DNA of 20,688 bases from a virus (IMGVR_UViG_3300034082_001048:1-20688); one strand, 5' to 3'; counted from the stretch's first letter, positions 1-10,800 are shown. Numbers and translations are program-made. The notes: generated by a model from the letters alone, not told the origin.

Positions 1-914
1 GGACTCGTACCGGCCATCAGATACTGTTACACAACAGCGAAGATTTAATTTACATTACCAATGCCAGAGGTACTGCATGGATTGAGTTAACCAGCGATGG
101 TAAAATTGATATTTTTGCGCAAGACAGCATCAGTATCAAAACTGACGAAGATTTGAATCTATACTCCGGCAGAGATATCAACATAGAAGCAAAACGTAAT
201 TTTAATGTTAAAGTGCATGAAGAAATGCATACTCATGTGCTTAAAGATCATATTTTAATTGTAGATGAAAATCAAAAAATTCATGTAAAGATGGATGTTG
301 ACAAAACATACGAACAAAAATACACACATCATGTTAAACAAGATGTAAACAAGTTATATGATACTAATTATTTGCAACATGTATTGGGCAATGTTGACAA
401 ACTGTTTGACGGTGCATACCAACACAAAGTAGGCGGCGCTTTCGACTTGAACATCGGCGGTCATAACTTTCAAACTTCTGGCGGCAATATGGAAATAGCC
501 GCTGCCAACACCACGATCTCCGGCGGCAACATTAATCTTAACGGCCCTGCGGCATCCACAGCCGGCGAAGCGGCCGAAGCAAGCGAAGCAGTGTTACCCC
601 AACGTTTAAAACTACATAAACTTTCTATTGAAACTGGCGAGTATGATGAAGAAAAATTACCGCCCACAATCATGCGTAGAGTAGTTACTACAGAACCATA
701 TGTTTATCATGAAAATGTAGACCCAGAAAAAGTCAAGTCAGCAGAAACTGACAGAGACATTGACGGCAGATATGAGGATACCGACGAAGAACAAACATCT
801 GAGCAAGTTGACTTTACTGAAACCATGTTGGAACCTCCTGAGTTATGGAAAACTTATTCAACAGCCAGTGACACATTTAAAACAATTCCGCCAGCGGCAC
901 AAGAGGAGCAATAA
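1..914 (+). CDS. gp5: Baseplate central spike / hub protein, gp5-VgrG-like, C-terminal part (5' end outside window)
   Basis: The reading frame is open from the first full codon at position 3 to the TAA at 912-914, so the gene begins upstream; the TTG at 153 lies inside the beta-helix and is not a credible start. About 303 residues are visible. The first 40 include LIYITNARGTAWIEL and SDGKIDIFAQDSISI, the pattern that opens the C-terminal triple beta-helix of T4 gp5 and VgrG. Eighteen octapeptides in one register follow (120-551), then an Ala/Glu-rich linker and a roughly 120-residue acidic tail containing MRRVVTTEPYVYHEN, which resembles an R-x-P-x-H-E-P-type motif I recall near the end of phage gp5 homologues. 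In this family the trimeric spike lies on the tail axis and punctures the outer membrane. The upstream OB-fold and any lysozyme domain cannot be seen. The stop overlaps the start of gp25, implying translational coupling. Family assignment is secure; the exact hub name is inferred. Confidence 0.82.
   Translation, partial: TRTGHQILLHNSEDLIYITNARGTAWIELTSDGKIDIFAQDSISIKTDEDLNLYSGRDINIEAKRNFNVKVHEEMHTHVLKDHILIVDENQKIHVKMDVDKTYEQKYTHHVKQDVNKLYDTNYLQHVLGNVDKLFDGAYQHKVGGAFDLNIGGHNFQTSGGNMEIAAANTTISGGNINLNGPAASTAGEAAEASEAVLPQRLKLHKLSIETGEYDEEKLPPTIMRRVVTTEPYVYHENVDPEKVKSAETDRDIDGRYEDTDEEQTSEQVDFTETMLEPPELWKTYSTASDTFKTIPPAAQEEQ
120..551 (+). repeat. 18 tandem octapeptide repeats of the spike beta-helix
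   Basis: From QDSISIKT to NINLNGPA the protein divides into eighteen consecutive eight-residue units without a register shift (for example GRDINIEA, KRNFNVKV, LKDHILIV, DGAYQHKV, GGAFDLNI). The middle five pairs also form a 16-residue repeat at 234-473: HVLKDHILIVDENQKI, HVKMDVDKTYEQKYTH, HVKQDVNKLYDTNYLQ, HVLGNVDKLFDGAYQH, KVGGAFDLNIGGHNFQ. T4 gp5 folds its octads (VxGxxxxx) into an intertwined trimeric beta-prism; the same fold is inferred here. Glycines become frequent only in the last octads. Confidence 0.8.
903..908 (+). promoter_or_regulatory. Ribosome binding site of gp25
   Basis: GAGGAG lies five bases before the ATG at 914, inside the last codons of the spike gene. The ATG shares its A with the preceding TAA (TAATG), so ribosomes finishing the spike can restart directly. 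Confidence 0.7.
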
Positions 915-1357
915 TGAGTTCAAATGCAAATTTATATAAAAAAATAACCTTGCCGGCAGCAAGCCAGCCTGACAATCTTGGAGAGAAAAAATATAAAGGG
1001 TTTAGCACAGTTAACACTAATACAGAAAACTATAATCTTTATGATTTTGAGTTAATTAAACAAGACTTGTTTAATCATTTTTACACACGACAAGGCGAAC
1101 GATTAATGCAACCCGAGTTTGGAACAATTATCTGGGACTTGTTGTTTGAACCGTTAACACCTGAAATAAAAAATTTAGTTTTAGAAAACATCAATCAAAT
1201 AATTAACTATGATCCACGAGTTAAAGCAGAGAATGTCATAGTAACAGCATATGACCAGGGCATACAGGTACAATGCACATTGATATTTTTGCCTTATAAC
1301 ATTTCGCAAACTATGCAATTAAGATTTGATCAAGCTAACGGACTACTATTGCAGTAA
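914..1357 (+). CDS. gp25: Baseplate wedge protein gp25 (sheath initiator, GPW/gp25 family)
   Basis: A 147-residue protein, slightly longer than T4 gp25 (132 aa). After a 40-residue N-terminal extension, residues 41-80 carry the family hallmark: LYDFELIKQDLFNHFYTRQ followed by GERLMQPEFGTIIWDLLFEP, that is, an aromatic helix, R-x-G-E-R-x-M-x-P-x-F-G and a W-D-L-L-F-E-P turn. The rest matches the family's beta-strand end, with YDPRVKAENVIV (99-110) and IQVQCTLIFLPYNI (117-130). In T4-like phages, R-type pyocins and T6SS (TssE) this small protein sits between the inner baseplate and the first sheath ring and templates sheath polymerisation. Older 'lysozyme' labels for this family are not supported by a catalytic motif here. 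Start ATG 914 follows a strong Shine-Dalgarno site and overlaps the spike stop by one base. Confidence 0.93.
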   Translation: MSSNANLYKKITLPAASQPDNLGEKKYKGFSTVNTNTENYNLYDFELIKQDLFNHFYTRQGERLMQPEFGTIIWDLLFEPLTPEIKNLVLENINQIINYDPRVKAENVIVTAYDQGIQVQCTLIFLPYNISQTMQLRFDQANGLLLQ

Positions 1358-1378
1358 AATACGCAGTTAATCTTTGAA

Positions 1379-1386
1379 AATAAATA
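1379..1386 (+). promoter_or_regulatory. Candidate T4-type late promoter upstream of gp6
   Basis: AATAAATA matches the T4 late -10 element TATAAATA at seven of eight positions and lies in the only gene-free gap larger than about 15 bp in the window. It would allow gp6 and the giant gene to be transcribed apart from gp25. The predicted start, about six bases after the element, would leave a leader of only some 12 bases containing the ribosome binding site. That is short, and in AT-rich DNA the match may be chance. Confidence 0.35.
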
Positions 1387-1393
1387 CAATACT

Positions 1394-1397
1394 AGGA
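1394..1397 (+). promoter_or_regulatory. Ribosome binding site of gp6
   Basis: AGGA, six bases before the ATG at 1404, supports that ATG as the gp6 start. The gap 1358-1403 shows no hairpin suggesting a terminator after gp25. Confidence 0.6.
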
Positions 1398-1403
1398 TAA
1401 AAT

Positions 1404-4400
1404 ATGAGCTCCATTGATAGACAAAATAACTTGCTAATTACCGAAGATTGGAAAAAGATTTACCAGTCTTTTAAAAATGCTGACTTCCAAAGTTACGACT
1501 TTGAAAATCTTCGCAGGACTATGATTACCTATCTGCGTACAAATTATCCTGAAGATTTTAACGATTATATTGAGTCTAGCGAATACCTTGCCCTAGTGGA
1601 TCTTATTGCTTTCTTGGGCCAAAGCATAGCTTTCCGTGTTGACTTAAATGCTCGAGAAAACTTTTTAGAACTAGCAGAACGACGTGACAGCGTGTTACGA
1701 CTAGCTCGACTAATCAGCTATAACGCTAAACGTAATATTCCAGCTAAAGGTTTATTAAAATTTACCACAGTTCGTACCACAGAAACCGTGGTTGATAGTA
1801 ACGGCAGAAATTTAGCTGGACAAGTTATTACATGGAACGACCCGTCTAATACTAACTGGCTAGATCAGTTTACTAAAGTTATGAACGCGGCAATGCCTGC
1901 TACCCAACAGTTTGGAAATCCATCTGCTAAGGCAGATATTTACGGAATTCCAACGAGCCAGTATAGATTTCAAGGATCCAATACAGATGCGCCCGTTTAT
2001 GCTTTTTCAAAATCAATAGCAGGCAAATCTATGAATTTTGAAATTACCAGTACTACATTCAGCGGCGAAGAATTTATTTACGAAGAGGCTCCAAAAGTAG
2101 GAAATAGTCCTGCTTGCATTTATAGAGATGACGGTAAAGGAGCCGCTAGTATTAACACTGGATTCTTTTTTAATTTTACGCAAGGCACTTTAAATGCTGG
2201 AGCATTTACTGTTAGTCAGCCTAGTACAAATGAAAGTATAGACATTGCAACACAAAACATTAATAACACAGATGTCTGGCTTTATAGATTAAATCAGGCA
2301 GGAGAAGAAACAGAACTCTGGACTAAAATTCCAGAACTAACTGGAAACAACGTCATTTATAATAGTCTTAATAAAAGCATAAAAAACATATATGCTGTTG
2401 TTACTAGAACCGGAGATGCTGTTAGTTTAGCATTTAGTGATGGTACGTTTGGAACCTTGCCACTAGGAGATTTTAGAACGTATTATCGCATCAGTAACGG
2501 TCTTTCTTATATTATAAATCCCGCTGATATCAGAAACATTTCTATATCAATTCCTTATACGTCTCGTAAAGGGCAATCAGAAACTCTAACAGTTACATTA
2601 AGTTTAGTAAGCACAGTATCTAACGCTGAAGCTAGTGAAACTAATGCATACATTAAAGCAAATGCATCGGCAACGTACTATACACAAAACAGAATGATAA
2701 CAGCAGAAGACTATAACATTAGCCCGTTATCAGTCAACCAACAAGTTACTAAAATTAAAGCGGTTAATCGAACATCCAGCGGAATTAGTAGATATTTTGA
2801 CCTTAAAGACCCAACTGGAAAATATAGCAGTACTAACTTATTTGGTAACGATGGTATTATATTTCAAGAATCTTATACATTACCTATTAAATTTAAGTAT
2901 ACCACCAAGGTAGATATTGAGGGTATAATTTATAATCAAATTATTGATATAATTAAAAATGCAGATTTAAGAAATTTTTATTATTCAAATTTTATTAACT
3001 TTTTATCTACAAGTTTAAACATTGTATGGTATAATAAAACCTCTGACACAACTTCTAGCACCGGCTATGTTGGCGAATTAACCGACGCTAGCCCTTATCC
3101 AGTAGGTTCTTTTACAGCAACCGATTTAAAATATTTAACAGCTAATTCTTTAGTAAAATTTACTGCTCCAACTGGTTACTATTTTGACCTTAATAATTTA
3201 AATGCATTAAAATTGGGAGATGCTACATTATCAGGTCGATCAAGTTATGTATGGGCGCAAGTTATATCTGTTAATGCAAACGGAACAGCCGCAGGCACAG
3301 GAACACTTTCTAGCGGACTTGGCCCTATTACGTTGAATCAAGTTATTCCGTCAACAGCACAAATAACCCAGATCATTCCTAAATTATCTTTGTCGATATC
3401 TAGCACTGTAATTACAACAATGATAGATTTAATCTATAGTAACAGGCCTTTTGGGTTGCGTTACGATGCAACTGATCAAAGCTGGAAAATAATCTTTGAA
3501 AATAATTTAAATTCAACATCTGGTTTCAGTTTGTCTAATCAAGGAAGCATATCTAATCTAAAAAACGATGCTAGTTGGATATTATTGTTTACTACCGATA
3601 ATGATTTTTATACAATTACAACTAGATTGTTACGATACGTATTTGAAAGCGACGACGAAATAAGATTTTTCTTCGAAGATAACTCACCAGTTTATGACAG
3701 CACATCTAATTCAGTTGTAAAAGATTTAATTAATATATTAAGCATAAACACAAAACCGGGATTAACTGGTAAGCCATTCACTCAGGATTTAAAGTGGGAT
3801 GTGGTATCTTCCTTTAATGGATTAGACGGGTATATTGACAATAAAAAAATAGTAGTATCATTTCAGGATTCGGATAATAATGCTATAGTCGATAACCCTC
3901 AATTATTTCTTGATATTGTTGATTACCAAAATATTCAAAATTCTTTTATAGTACAAGAAAAATACGCTATCTCTGCTGGCCAGAATGATTATCGTTATAG
4001 AAATAATTCTGATAATAAAGTAAGATTTTTTGCAACTCAAAGCAGTATTGGATCTTTGTCTCAATATACAGACGGACAATATTTTTATTTTGCAGATACT
4101 GGAGTAGTTAAACAATTAAATTTAACAAAATCTTTGCTAGTGCCAACATTGGATTACAAAGTATATGTTGGTAGAGATAATTTAAAATTTCAATATATTC
4201 ACAGAGCTGATTACGAATCTAGAATAGATCCAGGTGCAAGTAATATCATGGACATTTACGTATTGACTAAAAGCTATGATACATTGTTCCGTCAGTGGCT
4301 AGATGGTTCTACTACTGTTAAACCATTACCACCAAGCTCAGCAGAATTATACAACTTAATCGCTCCAAAATTAAATTTAATTAAATCAATAAGCGACGAG

Positions 4401-4856
4401 ATTGTCTACCATCCGGTTACATATAAATTATTATTTGGCGCAACGTCAACAATTGATTTACAAGCTAGCTTTAAAGTAACTAAAAGTTTAAATTCTGTAG
4501 TTTCGGATAACGATATTAAATCTCGAGTAATAACTGCAATTAATCAATTCTTTACATTAGATAATTGGAATTTTGGAGATATATTTTATTTTACAGAATT
4601 ATCAACTTATGTAATGACTCAACTTGCGCCTGATATTACTAATTTTATTATTGTGCCAAGACAAGACGGATCGTATTTTGGCAGCTTATTTGAAATAAAA
4701 TGCCCAAGCGATCAAATTTTTATTAGCAGTGCAACCGTCAACGACATCGAAATAATTACTGGCATAACCTCTGGCAATATCAAGTCAGTTACCGGGCAAG
4801 CACTTAGCTCAGTATCATCGCAAAATACAACTAGTTCAACATATGGAAATATCTAA
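1404..4856 (+). CDS. gp6: Baseplate wedge protein gp6 (baseplate J-like), enlarged
   Basis: A 1150-residue protein; T4 gp6 has 660. Residues 31-120 are strongly gp6-like: YDFENLRRTMITYLRTNYPE, then NDYIESSEYLALVDLIAFLG, FRVDLNARENFLE and RRDSVLRLARLISYNAKRNI. Residues 425-438 (YYTQNRMITAEDYN) match the conserved R-x-V/I-T-x-E-D-Y element of gp6/baseplate J proteins. Residues from about 985 to 1125 form the wedge C-terminal domain, with KSISDEIVYHPVTYKLLFG, DNWNFGDIFYFTELSTYVM and TNFIIVPRQDGSYFG. Between about 540 and 870 is beta-rich sequence, Ser/Thr-rich in its first part (around 560-720), that I cannot assign; it probably accounts for much of the extra length. In T4, gp6 forms a dimeric ring that joins neighbouring wedges around the hub. 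The stop overlaps the next ATG by one base, so gp6 and the giant protein are likely made in a coupled fashion. Confidence 0.93.
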   Translation: MSSIDRQNNLLITEDWKKIYQSFKNADFQSYDFENLRRTMITYLRTNYPEDFNDYIESSEYLALVDLIAFLGQSIAFRVDLNARENFLELAERRDSVLRLARLISYNAKRNIPAKGLLKFTTVRTTETVVDSNGRNLAGQVITWNDPSNTNWLDQFTKVMNAAMPATQQFGNPSAKADIYGIPTSQYRFQGSNTDAPVYAFSKSIAGKSMNFEITSTTFSGEEFIYEEAPKVGNSPACIYRDDGKGAASINTGFFFNFTQGTLNAGAFTVSQPSTNESIDIATQNINNTDVWLYRLNQAGEETELWTKIPELTGNNVIYNSLNKSIKNIYAVVTRTGDAVSLAFSDGTFGTLPLGDFRTYYRISNGLSYIINPADIRNISISIPYTSRKGQSETLTVTLSLVSTVSNAEASETNAYIKANASATYYTQNRMITAEDYNISPLSVNQQVTKIKAVNRTSSGISRYFDLKDPTGKYSSTNLFGNDGIIFQESYTLPIKFKYTTKVDIEGIIYNQIIDIIKNADLRNFYYSNFINFLSTSLNIVWYNKTSDTTSSTGYVGELTDASPYPVGSFTATDLKYLTANSLVKFTAPTGYYFDLNNLNALKLGDATLSGRSSYVWAQVISVNANGTAAGTGTLSSGLGPITLNQVIPSTAQITQIIPKLSLSISSTVITTMIDLIYSNRPFGLRYDATDQSWKIIFENNLNSTSGFSLSNQGSISNLKNDASWILLFTTDNDFYTITTRLLRYVFESDDEIRFFFEDNSPVYDSTSNSVVKDLINILSINTKPGLTGKPFTQDLKWDVVSSFNGLDGYIDNKKIVVSFQDSDNNAIVDNPQLFLDIVDYQNIQNSFIVQEKYAISAGQNDYRYRNNSDNKVRFFATQSSIGSLSQYTDGQYFYFADTGVVKQLNLTKSLLVPTLDYKVYVGRDNLKFQYIHRADYESRIDPGASNIMDIYVLTKSYDTLFRQWLDGSTTVKPLPPSSAELYNLIAPKLNLIKSISDEIVYHPVTYKLLFGATSTIDLQASFKVTKSLNSVVSDNDIKSRVITAINQFFTLDNWNFGDIFYFTELSTYVMTQLAPDITNFIIVPRQDGSYFGSLFEIKCPSDQIFISSATVNDIEIITGITSGNIKSVTGQALSSVSSQNTTSSTYGNI

Positions 4857-7800
4857 TGACTGATTTTACAAATCCATCAGGATCTAAAGGACTTAGCGTA
4901 AATTTAATACCTAACTTTTTTAAAACAGATGCTAATAAAAGATTTTTACAAGCAACCGTAGACCAGCTTGTCGCTCCAGGGACTGTTAAAAAAGTTAACG
5001 GATTTGTGGGCAGGCCTTATTCAAAATCAACTTCCGGCAACGACTTGTTCGTCGAAGCCCCAACCGCAATTCGTCAAAATTATCAACTAGAGCCGGCATT
5101 AACAGTTCAAGATACATTAGGTAACAATACTTTTTTTAAAGACTATATCGATTATATAAATCAATTAAGTGTGTTCGGTGCCGACGTATCTAATCATGCT
5201 AGACTTAATAAGCAAGAATTTTATTCTTGGAACCCACACATTAATTGGGATAAATTTGTAAACTTCCAAAATTATTACTGGTTATCTTACGGCCCTGACA
5301 CTATTAAAATATTTGGACAGCAACTAACAGCACAAAGTTCTTATAAGATTGCTTTGGAATATCAAGGACAAAACAATCAATACGTTTTCACACCAGATGG
5401 TCTAACACCAAACCCTGCAATTAAATTGTATAGGGGACAAACTTATAAATTTATTGTATCTAGTCCGAGCAATCCAATTAGTATAAAAACTGTAAGATCG
5501 TTGGGCATTGCTGATAGGTATGTAATACCAGGTATTGATGCCTACGGTGTTGAAACTGGTGTAATAACTATAACCGTTCCTGTAAATTCTCCGAATATTT
5601 TATATTATCAAAGTGAGACTGACATAAATTTAGGCGGCGTCTTTGAAATATATAACATAGATGAAAATTCGTTTATTAATGTTGAATCAGAAATTTCAGG
5701 TAAAGTGAACTATACATTGAGTGATGGCACCAAATTGTCAAACGGCATGAAAGTATCTTTTGGTGGCCAGGTTTCTCCTATAGAATATGCAACAGGCGAG
5801 TATTATGTTGAAGGAGTAGGTACAGCCATACGATTGATTGAAAAATCAATCTTAGAAATATCTACAACTTATACGCAGTCAGAAACTTTATTATTTGATT
5901 CAAATCCTTTTGACGTAGATGCGTTCAGCGATTCTACCGGCTTTGCAAAAACATTAGATTACATGGTTATTAACCGAGCAAGCCGTGATCATAACCCGTG
6001 GTCTCGATATAATCGTTGGTTCCATAAAGATGTAATAAATGCCAGTGCAGTATTTAATAAGACAACTGCTTCGTTAGATCAAAGTCTTAGAGCAGTTCGG
6101 CCTATTATTGAATTTGACACAGACTTAAAATTATTTAATTTTGGTACTGATGCAATTTTTGACATTGACTTAGTTGATTCTTTTACTACGGATGCATTTT
6201 CAACTATTGAAGGTAGTTTAGGATATAGCGTTGACGGTATTAGTTTATCTGAAGGACAAAAAATATTATTTGTATCAGATACAGATAGATTAGTTAAAAA
6301 TAAAATTTTTAAAGTAGAATTTATAGACGTTAGGCATTTATCATCTAATTCACGACAAATACATCTAGTTGAATTACACTCCCCGTCTGAAAATGAAGTA
6401 GTACTAGTAAAACAAGGAATTTCCAATCAGGGTTTAATGTATTGGTTTAACGGCGATACGTGGACATTAACTCAGCAAAAAACTAACACTAATCAGTTTC
6501 CTTTATTTGATGTAGTTGATGCAGACGGTATTAGTTTTAGCGATACTAGTAAGTACGATGGAACTACTTTTAAAGGAACACATTTATTTTCTTATAGAGT
6601 TAATCCAACTGGTGTAGTTGACACCAATCTTGGATTTGCGCTATCTTATAAGAATATAGAAAATATAGGTGATATTGTTTTCGATTTTAACTTTGATACT
6701 GACATATTTTCTTATAGAGAATCTATTAATATTATAGACGTTCCAGTTAAAACTGGTTACTTGCTTACAAAAGATTATGCAGGAACAACAGTTTATCAAA
6801 ATGCCTGGGAAACTTGCGCCACAGGGCGCCATGCCCACAGTGCGATACGAATTTATAAAAATTCAAATCAAACAAACAATTTTAAATTGGACATCTTTGA
6901 CGATGTAACTAACCTAAGCGATTTAATAGTACATGTATATATTAACAGTAAAAGAGTTGCACCTGATCATTGGACATTAGTAGATGCTCCTGACTATAAA
7001 ATTGTCAAGCTCAAATCTGATATATTAGAAACTGACGTAATAACATTAAAGGCTCATGCATCTCAACCAATAAACACTAATGGCTTTTATGAAATTCCAT
7101 TAAACTTGCAACATAATCCTTTGAATAGTGGATTAACAACATTGACACTGGGTGAAGTCATTGATCATGTGGACAGTATTGTTGACGGTATCTATATAGC
7201 TGAAGCTGATAAAATAGAAGAAACTAATTTTGATGTAAAGACAGATTTTACAAAAACCCTTACCTTTATTGGAACTTTTCCCGGCGCAAGTAACTTACGA
7301 GACCTGGGTAACATAACTCAGTACGGTACTAAATTTGTACAACATAGTAGTCCTGCAAGTATTTCGTTATATCACATTACCACAGAAACTAATAATGTAA
7401 TTCGAGCAATACAAGAAAGTAGAGACAAGTATATTCAATTTAAAAAGAATTTTCTAGCAGTTGCATTAAATTTAGGAATTGAAACAACGCCGCCTAAACA
7501 AGTTGATTTAATTTTAGAACAAATTAATAAAGACAAATCTAAAACAGATCCGTATTATTTTAGTGATATGGTTCCTTACCGCGCTGGCATAAAAACAGAT
7601 ATCACAGTTGTTGATCCTCGAATAAAAACGTACCCATTAAAAACAACATTTACATTAAACAAATTATCTAATCAAGCTGTTATTGTTTATGTTAACAATT
7701 CACAATTAATTTATCAAACAGATTATTATTTTAATGAACAGGGTTTTATTGTTATCAATTATACACTAGTTGAAAATGACGTTATATCTATTACTGAGTA

Positions 7801-10800
7801 TGCTAGTACGGACGGATCGTTTATTCCGGAGACTCCGACTAAATTAGGCATGTGGCCAAAATACAAACCAATGCTTTATTTGGATACCACATTAGTGACT
7901 CCTCGCTGGATGATCCAAGGACATGATGGAAGTCATGTGCTTGCATACGGGACATACGGCACCAACGGCGTTGCCGATTATCGAGATGCAATCATCTTGG
8001 AATTAGAAAAACGAATTTTTAATAATATCAAAGTAGAATACAATACAGAAATTTTTGATATTGCAGAACTATTACCTAGCTATAATAGACCTGGTGATTA
8101 TTCTAGAAAAGAATTTAATCAAGTATTGGCTCCTTCTTTCTATCAATGGTCTGCATTAGTTGATAGAGATTTTACAAAACCGTTGAGTTTTGATAGGAAT
8201 AATCCTTTTACTTTTAAATACAGTTCATTTAGTACTCCTGACGGACAAGAGACTCCGGGATATTGGCGCGGAATTTATCAATGGATTTATGATACAGACC
8301 GTCCACATATTTGTCCTTGGGAAATGTTAGGGTTCAGTATTGAACCAGCTTGGTGGCAAACCCTGTATGGTCCTGCACCGTACACCAGCGATAACCTTGT
8401 GATGTGGAAAGACATATCAGAAGGCTTTGTACGCAATCCGGCTGTTCCAGCAGTGCAATTAAAAAAATATATTAAACCTTTTTTATTAAAACACTTACCA
8501 GTAGACTCAGTGGGTAATTTAGTTAATCCGTTAGTATCTGGATTCATTAAAGGAACAATAACTGCTCACTCTCAAACAGATTTTGTATTTGGTGACGGCA
8601 GTCCGGTTGAAACTGCTTGGAAGAGAAGTAGTCACTATGCATTTAGTGCAATATTAACTGCACTTTTATTAAAACCTTCTGATACTTTTGGAAAATTATT
8701 AGATAGATCTAGAATAATACGGAATCGTTGTGGACAACTAGTTTATAACGAAACTGGATTGCGAATTAAATCTGAAGATATCAAATTACCAAGCATTTAT
8801 TCTAGCACCAGTCGTGTTCAGACATCGGGAATTATTAACTATATTATAAATTATATTCTAAGTGATAATTTAAAATCATATGAGACTTACACTTATGATT
8901 TAACTTATATTAATACACGATTGAGTCATCGAGTTGGAGCATTCACATCAAAAGAAAAATTTAAATTATTGTTAGACTCTAAATCTCCACTATCAACTAG
9001 CAGTGTATTTGTACCTCCAGAGGATTATACGGTAATCCTAAATTCGTCTTCCCCTATAAAAAAATTAACCTATAGCGGAGTAATTGTCAGCAAATTATCT
9101 GATGGGTACGAGATCAAGGGCTATAGTAGAAGTACTCCTTATTTTAAATACTACCAATACCAGCAGTCTGGCATTACTATAAACATAGGTGGAATATCTG
9201 AGAATTTTGTCACGTGGACGGCCAACGAGCAATTTGGCGCTGGCCAAGTTGTCAAGTATAATAATCAATACTTTAGGTCAACAGTAACACACACAACTTC
9301 AAATTCTTTCAACGACTCTTACTACGAAGCACTACCGCGTTTACCAATCATAGGCGGCAGAGATGCGGTGATACGAAAGTCGTGGGATAAGTCTATTATT
9401 AATACTAGTCCGTATGGTACAAAATTTGAAAAGATACAAGAAGTTGTTGATTTCTTATTAGGATACGGCGAGTGGTTAAAAGACGAAGGGTTTATATTTG
9501 ACGAGTTTAATCCAATATTAAATGCAGTTACTAACTGGGAAACTAGTGCCAAAGAATTTTTATTCTGGACAACACAAAATTGGAGCAACGGCCAGGAAAA
9601 ATGGGCAGAGTGGACACCGGGTATGCGTATGACGTTCGGTGACATAGTTAGATATAATGGCGACTATTTCAAAGCTAATACAAATTCAACTTCTTCAGTA
9701 TTTTTAGAAACTGATTTTACAAAATTAGATGGACTTGGTAGTACAGGTGGATCGGCAATAAGTCTAAGTCCATCTGCCGCAAAGCTCACATTTAAAACAG
9801 AATTAAGTGTAATTGATGATATTCGTAATCCGTTTAACGGGTATGAAATTTTTAAAGTTGACGGGACACCACTTGAACCAACTTTTATTAATTCTTATAG
9901 AGAAGACAATGCCGTTAGTTATAGTCCTCGAAGTGAAGACGGCATATACGGCGCAACATTTTATTTAATACAACAAGAACATGTTGTCTTGTTAAACAAC
10001 ACTACCATATTTAATGATACAATTTTTAAACCAGAAACTGGTTATAAACAAGATAGAATTAAAGTTTCAGGATACGTTAGCACCAATTGGTACGGTGGAC
10101 TAGACATTCCTGGATTTATTCTTGATGTTGCCGAGATACAGAATTGGACACCTTGGGAAGATTACGACCTTGGTGATATTGTAAAATATAAACAATTTTA
10201 TTATACTGCAAGTAGATTTTTACCAGGCGCGGTTGCCTTTGTTAACGAAGACTGGATATTGTTAGATAAGAAACCAGTAACACAACTATTGCCAAACTGG
10301 ACATACAAGGCAGAACAATTCACAGACTTTTATAGTTTAGATAGCGATAACTTCGACACTGCGCAACAACAATTAGCCCAACATTTAATTGGCTATCAAA
10401 AGAGACAATATCTAAGTAACATTATTAAAGATGATGTAAGCGAATTTAAATTCTATCAAGGAATGATTCGCGAAAAAGGAACACAAAACAGTTTAAACAA
10501 ATTATTTGATGTGAAATCTGCCATTGGCGAAGAAAGTTTAACATTTTACGAAGAGTGGGCAATTAGAACAGGTCAGTACGGAGCAAGCGAAGCGTTTGAG
10601 TCAATTGAATTTATCTTAGACGAATCTAAGATTAGAAGTAATCCCCAGGGATTTTATCTATCAGAAAATCTTGATGACCCGAACGACTTCATAATTACGT
10701 ATAATTCAAATCAGGTATATTTAAAACCAGTTGGATATAAATCTAACCCTTGGCCTGTTTTGCAAAATTATCGTCCTTATTTAAGAAGCGCAGGCTATTT

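Noticed and set aside
153-914. A complete gene starting at TTG 153
   Set aside because: The same frame is open back to position 3 and encodes the start of the same beta-helix, so the gene is cut by the window edge.
914-1357. gp25 as an active lysozyme
   Set aside because: The historic family label is not backed by a visible catalytic motif; the residues match the structural sheath-initiator role.
1358-1403. Terminator between gp25 and gp6
   Set aside because: No inverted repeat followed by a T-run is present in the gap.
6079-6426. Other short antisense frames within the giant gene (also 8287-8547, 9322-9645, 11680-11952, 12031-12336, 13837-14106)
   Set aside because: There is no family resemblance, promoter or Shine-Dalgarno site, and the plus strand is continuously coding.
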